From an uncultured Eubacteriales bacterium (GTDB taxonomy: Bacteria > Bacillota > Clostridia > Oscillospirales > CAG-272), in NCBI GenBank assembly GCA_900547725.1, contig URHR01000010.1, forward strand, positions 1 to 39,143: DNA of 39,143 nt, in the 5' to 3' direction. Below the pieces are notes generated by a model. That model made no database searches. It saw nothing but the letters and a program-made list of their open reading frames with translations, and had not been told where the DNA came from. The position numbers and the translations under genes are program-made. Shown here piece after piece: positions 23,968 to 31,454 of this stretch. Every line of letters starts with the position of its first letter. Position 1 is the stretch's first letter.

Positions 23968-24844
23968 CCGTGCGCACCGCCTCGGCGAGGTGGGAAACCG
24001 TATCGGACGCAAGCATGGAAATTTCACCCACATCCCGCGCCGCATATTCGCCCGCAAGCCCGCACAGATAAGCGCCGAGCGCAATCGTCCGCACATCGGG
24101 CGGCAGATAGCCAAGCAGTCCCGTTATCACGCCAGACAGCACATCCCCGCTTCCCGCCGTCGCCATTCCGGGGCAACCGCGGTCAACCGTCAGCACCGTT
24201 TCCCCATCCGTCACAACCGTCTCGACCCCTTTGAGCAAGGTCACCGTTCCCGTGCGCTTGGCAAAGTCCCGTGCGGCGTTAAGCCGATCCGATTCAATCT
24301 GCGGGAGCGACAGCCCGGTCAGGCGCGCAAATTCCCCATGATGCGGGGTCAGAATCACGCGGCAGGTCGCCGCAGACAGCGCTCTGACCGGCTCTGATCC
24401 GGCAAGCGCCCATAACCCGTCCGCATCGATCAGAAGCGAACCGCTGTAATGCGAGAGAAGCCAATTCAGAATCCGCTTGTTTTCCTCGCTCCTGCCCCAT
24501 CCCATGCCGACCGCAACCGCACGCTTTCCTGCCGTCAGCGCGATCAGATAATCTGCGTCAAAGGTCATATGCCCGTCCCCGCAGTCGGGAGCAGGCGAAA
24601 GCGTGCTTTCCAGAAGGTACGGCGCAACCGCACCCGCTAAGGTCGCGGGAACTGCCAACGTTGCCACGCCGCAACCCGCGCGCAGGGCGGATTGGCTGAG
24701 ATTTGCCAGCTTTGCCGCGCCCGAATACTCCATGCACCCGCCGAGAAGCGCAACATAGCCGTAATCCCCCTTGTGCGTATTCCGTTCGCGCGGCGGGAGT
24801 AATGGGGCAAGCTCCGCCGCCGTGATCCGATGCGCGCCGCTCAT
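23942..24844 (-). CDS. nnrD: ADP-dependent NAD(P)H-hydrate dehydratase
   Basis: A 300-residue ribokinase-fold repair enzyme that dehydrates the damaged cofactors NADHX and NADPHX. It shows KGDYGYVALLGG near the N-terminus, ILTPHHGEFARL, LLKG, and the nucleotide motif TAGSGDVLSG (about 228-237). It is a stand-alone dehydratase; the fused YjeF epimerase domain is missing and no epimerase is in the window. The start follows GGGGAG and overlaps the cdd stop by four bases. The C-terminal codons lie inside the terminator stem. Confidence 0.93.
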   Translation of the reverse strand: MSGAHRITAAELAPLLPPRERNTHKGDYGYVALLGGCMEYSGAAKLANLSQSALRAGCGVATLAVPATLAGAVAPYLLESTLSPAPDCGDGHMTFDADYLIALTAGKRAVAVGMGWGRSEENKRILNWLLSHYSGSLLIDADGLWALAGSEPVRALSAATCRVILTPHHGEFARLTGLSLPQIESDRLNAARDFAKRTGTVTLLKGVETVVTDGETVLTVDRGCPGMATAGSGDVLSGVITGLLGYLPPDVRTIALGAYLCGLAGEYAARDVGEISMLASDTVSHLAEAVRTVQKEGEPC

Positions 24845-25266
24845 GTGCGGTTCTCCCCGCTCTTCATCGCGTCCGCGGAAAATCCGCAGGACAACAGATC
24901 ACCAAGCGTATACCGCCGCGTTTCTGTTCCGTCCCACACGAGAATCGGAAAATCGGGGGCGCAGAATTCCGCCAACGCCTGACGGCAGACACCGCAGGGC
25001 GTGAAGAAACTGTCGGGTGCTTGCCCCTGTCTGCCGCCCACAACCGCGAGCGCCGTGAACTGCCGTTTTCCTGCGCTGACGGCGGCAAATAGCGCACTCC
25101 GCTCGGCGCAACAGGTTACCGAATAGGAGGCGTTTTCCACATTGCAACCGCTCAGGACCGTTCCGTCCGCGCATAGAAGCGCCGCGCCAACCGAAAAGCC
25201 GGAATAGGGCGCATAAGAATTTGAACGCGCGGCATCGGCAAGCCGCACCAATTCACTGTCTGTCAT
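24841..25266 (-). CDS. cdd: Cytidine deaminase
   Basis: A 141-residue homotetrameric-type cytidine/deoxycytidine deaminase. The zinc site is C53-A-E55 with the catalytic glutamate, and PCGVC with C91 and C94. The N-terminal NSYAPYSGFSVGAAL is the substrate-binding segment. It overlaps deoB upstream and nnrD downstream by four bases each. In this operon it feeds deoxyuridine into the deoxyribose-phosphate route. Confidence 0.96.
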   Translation of the reverse strand: MTDSELVRLADAARSNSYAPYSGFSVGAALLCADGTVLSGCNVENASYSVTCCAERSALFAAVSAGKRQFTALAVVGGRQGQAPDSFFTPCGVCRQALAEFCAPDFPILVWDGTETRRYTLGDLLSCGFSADAMKSGENRT

Positions 25267-26438
25267 GCCAAGACCTCCCCCGAAAAATCGGTTGCACCGA
25301 ACGACCCCTTCGCGCCGAGCATTCCGAGCACGCTTTCCGCAACGTCGGAAAATCCGTTCCGCACCCCGAGCGGGACAGGACGAACCGACGGTCCGGCAAC
25401 CAGAAGCGGGACATATTCGCGCGTGTGATCGGTACTCACGTCGCCCGGGTCACAGCCGTGGTCTGCGGTCAGAAGCAGAACGTCATCCGCGCGCATGGCG
25501 GGCAGAAAGCCCGAGAGCCACACGTCAAATCGGTTCAGCGCCCCGGCATAGCCGCGCGCGTCGTTGCGGTGTCCGTAGAGCATATCGAAATCCACCAGAT
25601 TGACAAAGCAAATCCCGTGGAAATCGGTTTTCGCAAGCTCGGATGTGACCGCCATTCCCTCATCGTTGCCGTGGGTGCGGTAGAATTTCGTAAAACCGCG
25701 CCCGGCGAAAATGTCGATGATCTTTCCGACCGACAGCACGTCGTACCCCGCCGCCTTCAGCACATCGGGCAGGACGGGAACCGGCGGTTCAAGCGAAAAA
25801 TCGCGGCGGTCGGCGGAAACACGCGTGAAATCCGAGGCGTTCGTCCCGACAAACGGGCGCGCAATCACCCGCCCGACGGCATAGTCCCCTGTCAGCAGTT
25901 CCCGTGCCTTGCGGCAGATTCCGTGCAGTTCCTCGGGCGGAATCAAATCCTCGTGCGCCGCAATCTGGAACACGCTGTCCGCCGAGGTGTATACAATCAG
26001 TTTGCCTGTGCGCAGATGCTCTTCGCCATAGTCGCGGATCACGTCTGTTCCCGAATACGGCAGATTGCAAAGAACCCCTTTCCCCGTCAGTTCGGTGAAG
26101 CGATCCAAAAGCGCCTGCGGGAAGCCGTGCGGAAAGGTCGGCATCGGGCGGGGCGAGATGTGACCCGCAATCTCCCAATGCCCGATGGTCGTATCTTTCC
26201 CGGCGGAGCGTTCCCGCATTTTACCGAACGCGGCGGCGGGAGACGGGACAGCACCAAGGAAGGACAAACCGTCAATGTTGCCGATGCCGAGCCGCCCAAG
26301 AGTCGGGATACGGAGCAAACCCGTGTCCCGAATACTGCGCAGGGTATTTGCGCCGAGATCCCCGAAAGCCGCCGCGTCGGGCGCTTCCCCCGCGCCGAGA
26401 CTGTCGAGGACAACCAGAAAGACCCGCTTTGCCGTCAT
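25263..26438 (-). CDS. deoB: Phosphopentomutase
   Basis: A 391-residue alkaline-phosphatase-superfamily mutase that converts (deoxy)ribose-1-phosphate to the 5-phosphate. It opens with VFLVVLDSLGAGEAPDA and has the metal-binding TADHGCDPGD near the C-terminus. The ATG at 26438 follows GGAGG by seven bases and overlaps the deoC stop (ATGA); a longer frame to 26672 lies within deoC and is an artefact. Its product is the substrate of DeoC, encoded just upstream. Confidence 0.96.
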   Translation of the reverse strand: MTAKRVFLVVLDSLGAGEAPDAAAFGDLGANTLRSIRDTGLLRIPTLGRLGIGNIDGLSFLGAVPSPAAAFGKMRERSAGKDTTIGHWEIAGHISPRPMPTFPHGFPQALLDRFTELTGKGVLCNLPYSGTDVIRDYGEEHLRTGKLIVYTSADSVFQIAAHEDLIPPEELHGICRKARELLTGDYAVGRVIARPFVGTNASDFTRVSADRRDFSLEPPVPVLPDVLKAAGYDVLSVGKIIDIFAGRGFTKFYRTHGNDEGMAVTSELAKTDFHGICFVNLVDFDMLYGHRNDARGYAGALNRFDVWLSGFLPAMRADDVLLLTADHGCDPGDVSTDHTREYVPLLVAGPSVRPVPLGVRNGFSDVAESVLGMLGAKGSFGATDFSGEVLA

Positions 26439-27103
26439 GCCTGCGCCTCCTTTGCAAGGCGAACCAACGCGCTGGTTCCCAGACGGTCCGCGCCGAGGGA
26501 GAGGAAATTCTCCGCGTCGGCAAAGGAGCGGATACCGCCCGCCGCCTTGATTTTGAGGTGGGAGGGGCAATGCTTGGCAAAGAGCGCGATGTCCTCCGGC
26601 GTTGCGCCCGCCGCGGAAAAGCCCGTGGAGGTCTTGATATAGTCCGCGCCGCTGTCGCCGACAATGCCGCACATCCGGATTTTTTCCTGCTCGGTCAAAA
26701 GGCAGGTTTCAATGATGACCTTCAGAATTTTCCCCTCGCAGGTTTCACGGACTGCGCGGATTTCGCGCAGAACAGCCTCATATTTGCGCTCGCGGAGAAG
26801 TCCGAGGTTGATAACCATATCGATTTCATCCGCGCCGTTCCGCACCGCGTCGGCGGTCTCAAAAACCTTCGCGGCGGTCGTGTTGTAGCCGTTCGGGAAG
26901 CCTATGACCGTGCAGACCGGCAGTCTGCCGCCGAGGTAGTCCGCCGCCGCGCGAACATAAGCGGGCGGAATGCAGACCGAAGCGGTGCGATAGGTCAGCC
27001 CGTCGTCGCAAAGCGCGCGAATGTCCTCCCACGTTGCGGTCTGTTTCAGATTCGTGTGATCCACATGGGACAGAATGCTTGCAAGCTCCATTTCGGTTTT
27101 CAC
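26435..27103 (-). CDS. deoC: Deoxyribose-phosphate aldolase
   Basis: A 222-residue class I aldolase cleaving deoxyribose-5-phosphate to glyceraldehyde-3-phosphate and acetaldehyde. It shows DHTNLK, GFPNGYN, EIDMV with the catalytic aspartate near 95, the Schiff-base lysine in IKTSTGFS (about K157) and KAAGGIR. The start appears to be a GTG at 27103 after AGGAAAGGA; an in-frame ATG at 27091 has poorer spacing. First gene of the deo operon, with a promoter directly upstream. Confidence 0.95.
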   Translation of the reverse strand: MKTEMELASILSHVDHTNLKQTATWEDIRALCDDGLTYRTASVCIPPAYVRAAADYLGGRLPVCTVIGFPNGYNTTAAKVFETADAVRNGADEIDMVINLGLLRERKYEAVLREIRAVRETCEGKILKVIIETCLLTEQEKIRMCGIVGDSGADYIKTSTGFSAAGATPEDIALFAKHCPSHLKIKAAGGIRSFADAENFLSLGADRLGTSALVRLAKEAQA

Positions 27104-27132
27104 TGTTCCTTTCCTGTTGTATTTCTGCTTCT

Positions 27133-27161
27133 ATTATACCATGTTTCGGCGCGCGGCGCAA
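27133..27161 (-). promoter_or_regulatory. Promoter of the deoC-deoB-cdd-nnrD operon
   Basis: On the minus strand: -35 TTGCGC (27156-27161), 17-base spacer, and -10 TATAAT (27133-27138). The -35 is weak, so activation or modest basal expression is possible. Confidence 0.65.
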
Positions 27162-27169
27162 GAGGTATT

Positions 27170-27204
27170 TTGAAAAGAGCGCGGATTTTCCGCGCTCTTT
27201 TCAA
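27170..27204 (-). terminator. Terminator after the lipoprotein gene
   Basis: A 16-bp perfect stem (TTGAAAAGAGCGCGGA and its complement) with a three-base loop begins three bases after the lipoprotein stop. The T-run is partly inside the right arm. The symmetric A/T ends could also stop plus-strand transcription. Confidence 0.8.
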
Positions 27205-27206
27205 TA

Positions 27207-28901
27207 TCAATCAAATGTAACCTTTTCGCCGATCATTTTTCGGATTTCTTCCTCCGTCACTGCGTTTTTGTGCTTAATAAACGCATTGATCAGGTTAACA
27301 TAGTCCGCTTGAATCTTTTTCAGGCTTTCGGAACTTGTGTCAACGCGCAGAGTCAGACCGGAATTCTTTTCCGCAACATCCGTTGTCAGAGTTTCCAACT
27401 GCTCCGCCTGCACAAACAGCATCGGGACTTTTACCGCAACCTCTTCATAGGTGCTTCCGTCCTTTGCAAGTACGTAGAAATACTGCGTCCGCATTTCTAT
27501 GTCAAAACGGCGCGATGCGGCTTTTGAACTAAAGCCACCAACCCGCTTGTTCTCCCACTCCTTTGTACTTCCGTTCAGGAAGAATGCGGCGGATTCATCA
27601 TCGGTCTTTTCGCGGTATTTGATGGAATTAATCCCATCAACATCGGAAAGATTGAACCAAAGGGTATTATAAATGATCTCTTTTGAGAGAACTTCTGCTG
27701 TTTCCCGCACCTCGTAACCGAGCAGCTTGCCCGTTGCGGTATCGTACAGTTCGTTGATATAGCCCGTAAATCCGGGAATCCCGCTTGCTTTGTTTCCGAC
27801 TGCCGACACATAATCAGCGGTGATGATGAAATCCGCAGAGCTGTGAGTTCCCTTGCCGGATACCGTCAGATGCTCGTTGATCTGTCCTGTTACGGTGCCG
27901 TCCGCATTCTTTTGAACCTTAAAATACGCCGTTCTCACACCCAGATACTTGATTGCAAAGGCGTAAGAATTTGTACCGACGGTATAGGTCAGCGCATTCG
28001 CGTCGCCAAGCTGAATCCGCACAGTCTTGTCCCGCGACTGCATATTCATTGCCATTGCGATCTGAATACTCTGTCCTGCGACTGCATAATCCAGAACGAA
28101 CTGCATCAATACTCCGTCATAGTCCACTGTTACATGATAGTCCCCATTCAGGAAACTGTGGTGCGCGGTGTCGCTCGGGTTTTGGTCAAACCAGTTGTTG
28201 AACGCAGCAACCGAGGTTGTCGTCACACCTTCAACTGCTTGCAGCGCCTTGAAGAAGCGCATGGATTCGTTCAGGTTGTCGGTTATCATGTGCCATTGTT
28301 CTCCAAAGCCGTTCGGGATTGCGGATGCCGACATGAAATTGCTGTAATCCTCGTTTGGATTCTGCGCTGTGAGCGCACCGGACGGTTGCATTTTCTCCGG
28401 AATGTAGCTGTACGGATTCAGCTTGTACCCTTCCGTCAGCTCCTTCAGGTAGTCCTTGATCGGCACAACCGTATTCCACTTTGCCCAAAGCTCCGTGCTT
28501 TTTGTCAGAGTCAGCGGAAATGTTGCCGAAACCGTCAATTCCTCATCCGTGCACCAACCGACAAATTTCTTGCCCTCCTGCGTCGGCTTCTCCGGTTCTT
28601 CAATCAAAGTTCCCTCCTCCGCTCGGATTGTTGCGATATCGCTTCCGCCGTTCGGGTGGAAAACAATCTCATACATCTTCGGCTGATTCGGTTTGTCCGG
28701 AGTCTCTGTTGTAGGCGCGTCGGTCGGCTTTTCGGTCGGCGCTTCGGCTGAGGGCTTTGTTACCGGCGCAGTCGGGGCATCTGTCAGTGCTTCGTTGGAA
28801 GTGTTTGACGGTTCAGGTGGCGTTTCGGTTTTTTCTCCACAGGAAGCAAGAAGAAAAACCAGCAGAAGTACAGCCATTGCGGTTAAGAGAATTCGTTTCA
28901 T
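27207..28901 (-). CDS. Lipoprotein with one InlB B-repeat, unknown function
   Basis: A 564-residue secreted lipoprotein. A signal peptide ends in the lipobox LLASC with lipidated C21. A Pro/Thr/Glu-rich spacer covers about 22-75. One InlB B-repeat (Listeria-Bacteroides repeat) lies at about 76-143, recognisable by IVFHPNGG, FVGWCTDEE and ELWAKWN. The remaining 420 residues are not assigned and look like beta-rich extracellular sequence. The ATG at 28901 follows AAAGGA by nine bases; the in-frame extension to 28982 overlaps the regulator gene. It lies 22 bases after the membrane regulator, so the two are probably co-transcribed. The composition is more AT-rich than the aro and deo operons. Confidence 0.82.
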   Translation of the reverse strand: MKRILLTAMAVLLLVFLLASCGEKTETPPEPSNTSNEALTDAPTAPVTKPSAEAPTEKPTDAPTTETPDKPNQPKMYEIVFHPNGGSDIATIRAEEGTLIEEPEKPTQEGKKFVGWCTDEELTVSATFPLTLTKSTELWAKWNTVVPIKDYLKELTEGYKLNPYSYIPEKMQPSGALTAQNPNEDYSNFMSASAIPNGFGEQWHMITDNLNESMRFFKALQAVEGVTTTSVAAFNNWFDQNPSDTAHHSFLNGDYHVTVDYDGVLMQFVLDYAVAGQSIQIAMAMNMQSRDKTVRIQLGDANALTYTVGTNSYAFAIKYLGVRTAYFKVQKNADGTVTGQINEHLTVSGKGTHSSADFIITADYVSAVGNKASGIPGFTGYINELYDTATGKLLGYEVRETAEVLSKEIIYNTLWFNLSDVDGINSIKYREKTDDESAAFFLNGSTKEWENKRVGGFSSKAASRRFDIEMRTQYFYVLAKDGSTYEEVAVKVPMLFVQAEQLETLTTDVAEKNSGLTLRVDTSSESLKKIQADYVNLINAFIKHKNAVTEEEIRKMIGEKVTFD

Positions 28902-28923
28902 TGATGTATTTCCTTTCCAAATA

Positions 28924-29754
28924 TTAGATTTCATATTGTTCCGGATGGGCAAGATTTTTGCGGATCGCAAACGGGTAAACAAACAGCGACATTACGCCGC
29001 CCAGTGCGATTGCAAGCGCACCGGTTGCGCAAGCCAACAGGATTCCGAGAATCCAGAAAAACAGTTTGACGGTCAGAAGCCAGATGATCCCGTCCAAGTC
29101 CAATTCGAAGATCACGCCCGGAAACTTCACAAAGCCCCATGAAAAGATCGTGGAGACCATCTCCCCGATAAAATTGTTTTGCAGAATACAGCAGGATACC
29201 AATGCAAATATCGCCACCGCACCGATTGCGAATGCACCGATCAACCCCCAATTTCCCGTTTTGGAAGCGGTCACAATTCCGATGACAAGCGTTGCGACTG
29301 CGGCAAGCGAACCCCAAACAAAGGAGTGCATCCGATGTCGAATTCCGTTTTCGCGCATGGTATCAAACTTGCGTTGTTCGCGCTTATCGCGGCAATCCTT
29401 ACAAATAATTTGCTTTGGGTAATCCTCGCGGATCAACTCACCCGCATTATAGATCGGCTTGTTGCAGACCTCGCAAACACCGAGAACAGGCGGTGACTCC
29501 TTATAAATGTATTCGGTACGGACTGTGGTTTCCGGTTTCGCTTTTTCCGCTTGCGGCGTGGTATCGATGCCGAGAATTTCGTCTGCCGATACATTGAATA
29601 TCCGCGCAATTTCGGTCACGGTGGAAAGCGACGGCTCGACTTCTCCGTTCTCCCAACGCGATACCGCCTGCGCGGTGACAAACAGTTTGTCTGCCACCGC
29701 TTTCTGGGTCATTTGCTTTTCGGTTCGCAACCTTCTGATGTTCTGTCCGATCAT
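28924..29754 (-). CDS. Membrane-anchored XRE-family regulator with zinc ribbon
   Basis: A 276-residue protein. Residues about 5-60 are a Cro/C1-type helix-turn-helix (TQKAVADKL, TAQAVSRWENG, EPSLSTV). A four-cysteine zinc-ribbon-like segment follows, with C94, C97, C118 and C121. Three to four membrane helices lie at about 145-163, 168-191 and 222-262. A DNA-binding domain tethered to the membrane suggests a one-component sensor of envelope or membrane signals. The start at 29754 is chosen because the predicted -10 at 29792-29797 would put upstream ATGs (29793, 29796) outside the transcript. The ribosome site (AGGGGG) is about 12 bases away, which is long. Confidence 0.82.
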   Translation of the reverse strand: MIGQNIRRLRTEKQMTQKAVADKLFVTAQAVSRWENGEVEPSLSTVTEIARIFNVSADEILGIDTTPQAEKAKPETTVRTEYIYKESPPVLGVCEVCNKPIYNAGELIREDYPKQIICKDCRDKREQRKFDTMRENGIRHRMHSFVWGSLAAVATLVIGIVTASKTGNWGLIGAFAIGAVAIFALVSCCILQNNFIGEMVSTIFSWGFVKFPGVIFELDLDGIIWLLTVKLFFWILGILLACATGALAIALGGVMSLFVYPFAIRKNLAHPEQYEI

Positions 29755-29791
29755 GTCCGATTCATTCCCCCTGTGTCTTGAATTTGTTTCC

Positions 29792-29820
29792 ATCATACTC
29801 CAAATTGCCTGATTTGTAAA
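29792..29820 (-). promoter_or_regulatory. Promoter of the regulator-lipoprotein pair
   Basis: On the minus strand: -35 TTTACA (29815-29820), 17-base spacer, and -10 TATGAT (29792-29797). Confidence 0.6.
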
Positions 29821-29931
29821 GCAACAAACTGTTGAAGCCGCTAAACAGCTTGTGGAATCAGCTTTCATACAGGTGTTTTCTCTTCATTATAACACAAATA
29901 ATTACTAAAGTCAATAGCAAAGGGAATTTTT

Positions 29932-29940
29932 TGGTATAAT
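29932..29940 (+). promoter_or_regulatory. Extended -10 promoter of the small XRE gene
   Basis: TGGTATAAT is a TGn-extended -10. No good -35 is seen 16-18 bases upstream, which is tolerated for extended -10 promoters. It diverges from the promoter at 29792-29820. Confidence 0.6.
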
Positions 29941-29968
29941 GATACCGTTCGGGGAGGAGGAATATAAA

Positions 29969-30178
29969 ATGGACTATGTGGCACGGATTCGCAACCTGCG
30001 GGAAGATCATGACAGAACACAACAGGAAGTTGCGTCCTATCTCGGCACCTCCCAAACCATGTATTCCCGTTACGAGCGCGGAGAGAACGAACTGCCGATC
30101 CGACATCTTCTGGCACTCTGCCGATACTACAACGTCAGCGCGGATTACATTCTCGGTCTTACCGACAAACCGATATAA
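29969..30178 (+). CDS. Small XRE-family transcriptional regulator
   Basis: A 69-residue protein consisting almost entirely of a Cro/C1-type helix-turn-helix. It shows TQQEVASYLGTSQTMYSRYE (the motif fills 20 residues) and NVSADYILGL. GGAGGAGG precedes the ATG at 29969; an ATG at 29939 would overlap the promoter. Such minimal repressors often autoregulate or control a divergent neighbour. Here the divergent neighbour is the membrane XRE gene. No toxin partner is adjacent, and the gene downstream has its own promoter and a terminator between. Confidence 0.88.
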   Translation: MDYVARIRNLREDHDRTQQEVASYLGTSQTMYSRYERGENELPIRHLLALCRYYNVSADYILGLTDKPI

Positions 30179-30216
30179 AACGGTCGCGGAGCGAAATCTC
30201 CCGACCGTTTTCTTTT
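30177..30216 (+). terminator. Terminator after the small XRE gene
   Basis: A 10-bp stem (AAAACGGTCG, 30177-30186, with CGACCGTTTT, 30202-30211) is followed by CTTTTG. It overlaps the stop codon region. Confidence 0.75.
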
Positions 30217-30236
30217 GCTTCAATTCCAGAAACCCA

Positions 30237-30265
30237 TTGCATTTTCCCCAAAAGGATGGTATAAT
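30237..30265 (+). promoter_or_regulatory. Promoter of the SAM-fold protein gene
   Basis: -35 TTGCAT (30237-30242), 17-base spacer, and -10 TATAAT (30260-30265), about 30 bases before the start codon. Confidence 0.72.
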
Positions 30266-30295
30266 ATATTGAATCAAAATCCGAAAGGAACAGAC

Positions 30296-31339
30296 ATGAA
30301 GCTGAATCTCTCCCCCTCCGACGCGCTCCGCGTTGCGCGACTGAAAAAAATCACGGAGGAAAACGACCGCATCCTCCGCCTGTATGCAGATTATCTCAAC
30401 CTGACCCCGCGTCTGCTTGATGCGCGGACGGTTCGCGACCTCGCTGCCGATTGCGGGATTCCCGTCGCCGACGCATTCCGTGCACTCTTTTGTGCCTCCA
30501 TCGGATTGGAAATTCCCGATAACCCGGACGATCGCCGGCTGGAGCGGGTATACATTCAGCCGGGCGTCCGCTGTCTTTCCCCTGCGCCCTACCGCAACGA
30601 CGCATATGTGAAAACGGTTCGCTTCGGAGACCTGTCGGTCGGCAAATGGCGGTTTACGCACGGGGAATACCATGCTTTCGAGCCGTTTGTCTGCGGGCAT
30701 CCCGTTCTGACATCCGATTTCCGCGAGATTCCGCAGATCGGTTTCTTTGAGGAACGTTTTTCCTTTCCGTCCGTCACCGAAAACGACGTGGAATGGATGA
30801 CCGTTACGCCCAACGAAGCGGAAACCATGCGGGCGGTCATCGCCGAGGCGCACGGACGGGTTCTGACCTACGGTTTGGGGCTCGGTTATTTTGCGTTTCA
30901 CGCCTCGCAAAAGCCGGAGGTGCAGTCGGTGACGGTGATCGAGCGCGATTCCGACCTGATCGGTCTGTTCCGCGATTGCATCCTGCCGCAATTCCCGAAC
31001 CGCGATAAAATCACCGTTCTGAATGCCGACGCATTCGGGTTTACCGAGCATGACATGAAACCCGACGCGTTCGATCTCGCGTTCGTGGACATCTGGCACG
31101 ATCAATCCGACGGTTTGCCGCTCTATCTGCGCATGAAGCGGTTGGAAGCGGGCTTCCCCCAAACCGCTTTCCGCTACTGGATTGAGCCGACCCTGCTCTC
31201 TTCGCTCCGTCACATGGTCACAGACCGCATTTTTGACGAAACCGACGGCGCAGTGATCCGAACGTTCGGCGAAATTGAGACGATGCTTGGCGATGACTAT
31301 CTGCGAGCGCTTGCCCCCAAGCTGCGCCGCCTTGACTGA
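30296..31339 (+). CDS. Class I SAM-dependent methyltransferase-fold protein, function unknown
   Basis: A 347-residue protein. The C-terminal half is a Rossmann-like SAM-binding domain: motif I YGLGLGYFAFHA (about 192-203), the acidic end of beta-2 in VIERDSD (about 214-220), VLNADAF (motif II region), and LAFVDIWHDQ (about 261-270). It resembles the spermidine-synthase/O-methyltransferase group. The N-terminal 170 residues are not assigned. AAAGGA precedes the ATG by six bases. It has its own promoter and stands alone between regulators and the CNNM genes. Substrate unknown. Confidence 0.78.
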   Translation: MKLNLSPSDALRVARLKKITEENDRILRLYADYLNLTPRLLDARTVRDLAADCGIPVADAFRALFCASIGLEIPDNPDDRRLERVYIQPGVRCLSPAPYRNDAYVKTVRFGDLSVGKWRFTHGEYHAFEPFVCGHPVLTSDFREIPQIGFFEERFSFPSVTENDVEWMTVTPNEAETMRAVIAEAHGRVLTYGLGLGYFAFHASQKPEVQSVTVIERDSDLIGLFRDCILPQFPNRDKITVLNADAFGFTEHDMKPDAFDLAFVDIWHDQSDGLPLYLRMKRLEAGFPQTAFRYWIEPTLLSSLRHMVTDRIFDETDGAVIRTFGEIETMLGDDYLRALAPKLRRLD

Positions 31340-31387
31340 TTTTTTGCGTTTTATAACGGAATTTCATCAAATCGGCGCAAAAAGCTC

Positions 31388-31416
31388 TTGACTTTCATCT
31401 GTTTATATGATATAAT
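31388..31416 (+). promoter_or_regulatory. Promoter of the CNNM/CorC gene pair
   Basis: -35 TTGACT (31388-31393), 17-base spacer, and -10 TATAAT (31411-31416). Confidence 0.8.
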
Positions 31417-31454
31417 GATAAATATTCTTTATCGAGAAGGAGTTGTTTTTTCAA

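Noticed and set aside
29754..29768. Four-codon mini-ORF (MNRT) overlapping the membrane XRE start
   Set aside because: An ATG after AGGGGG with one-base spacing is too close for good initiation. It may be chance, although it could explain the long spacing to the real start.
29969..30178. Antitoxin of a toxin-antitoxin pair
   Set aside because: No small partner gene is adjacent on the same strand; a terminator and a new promoter follow at once.
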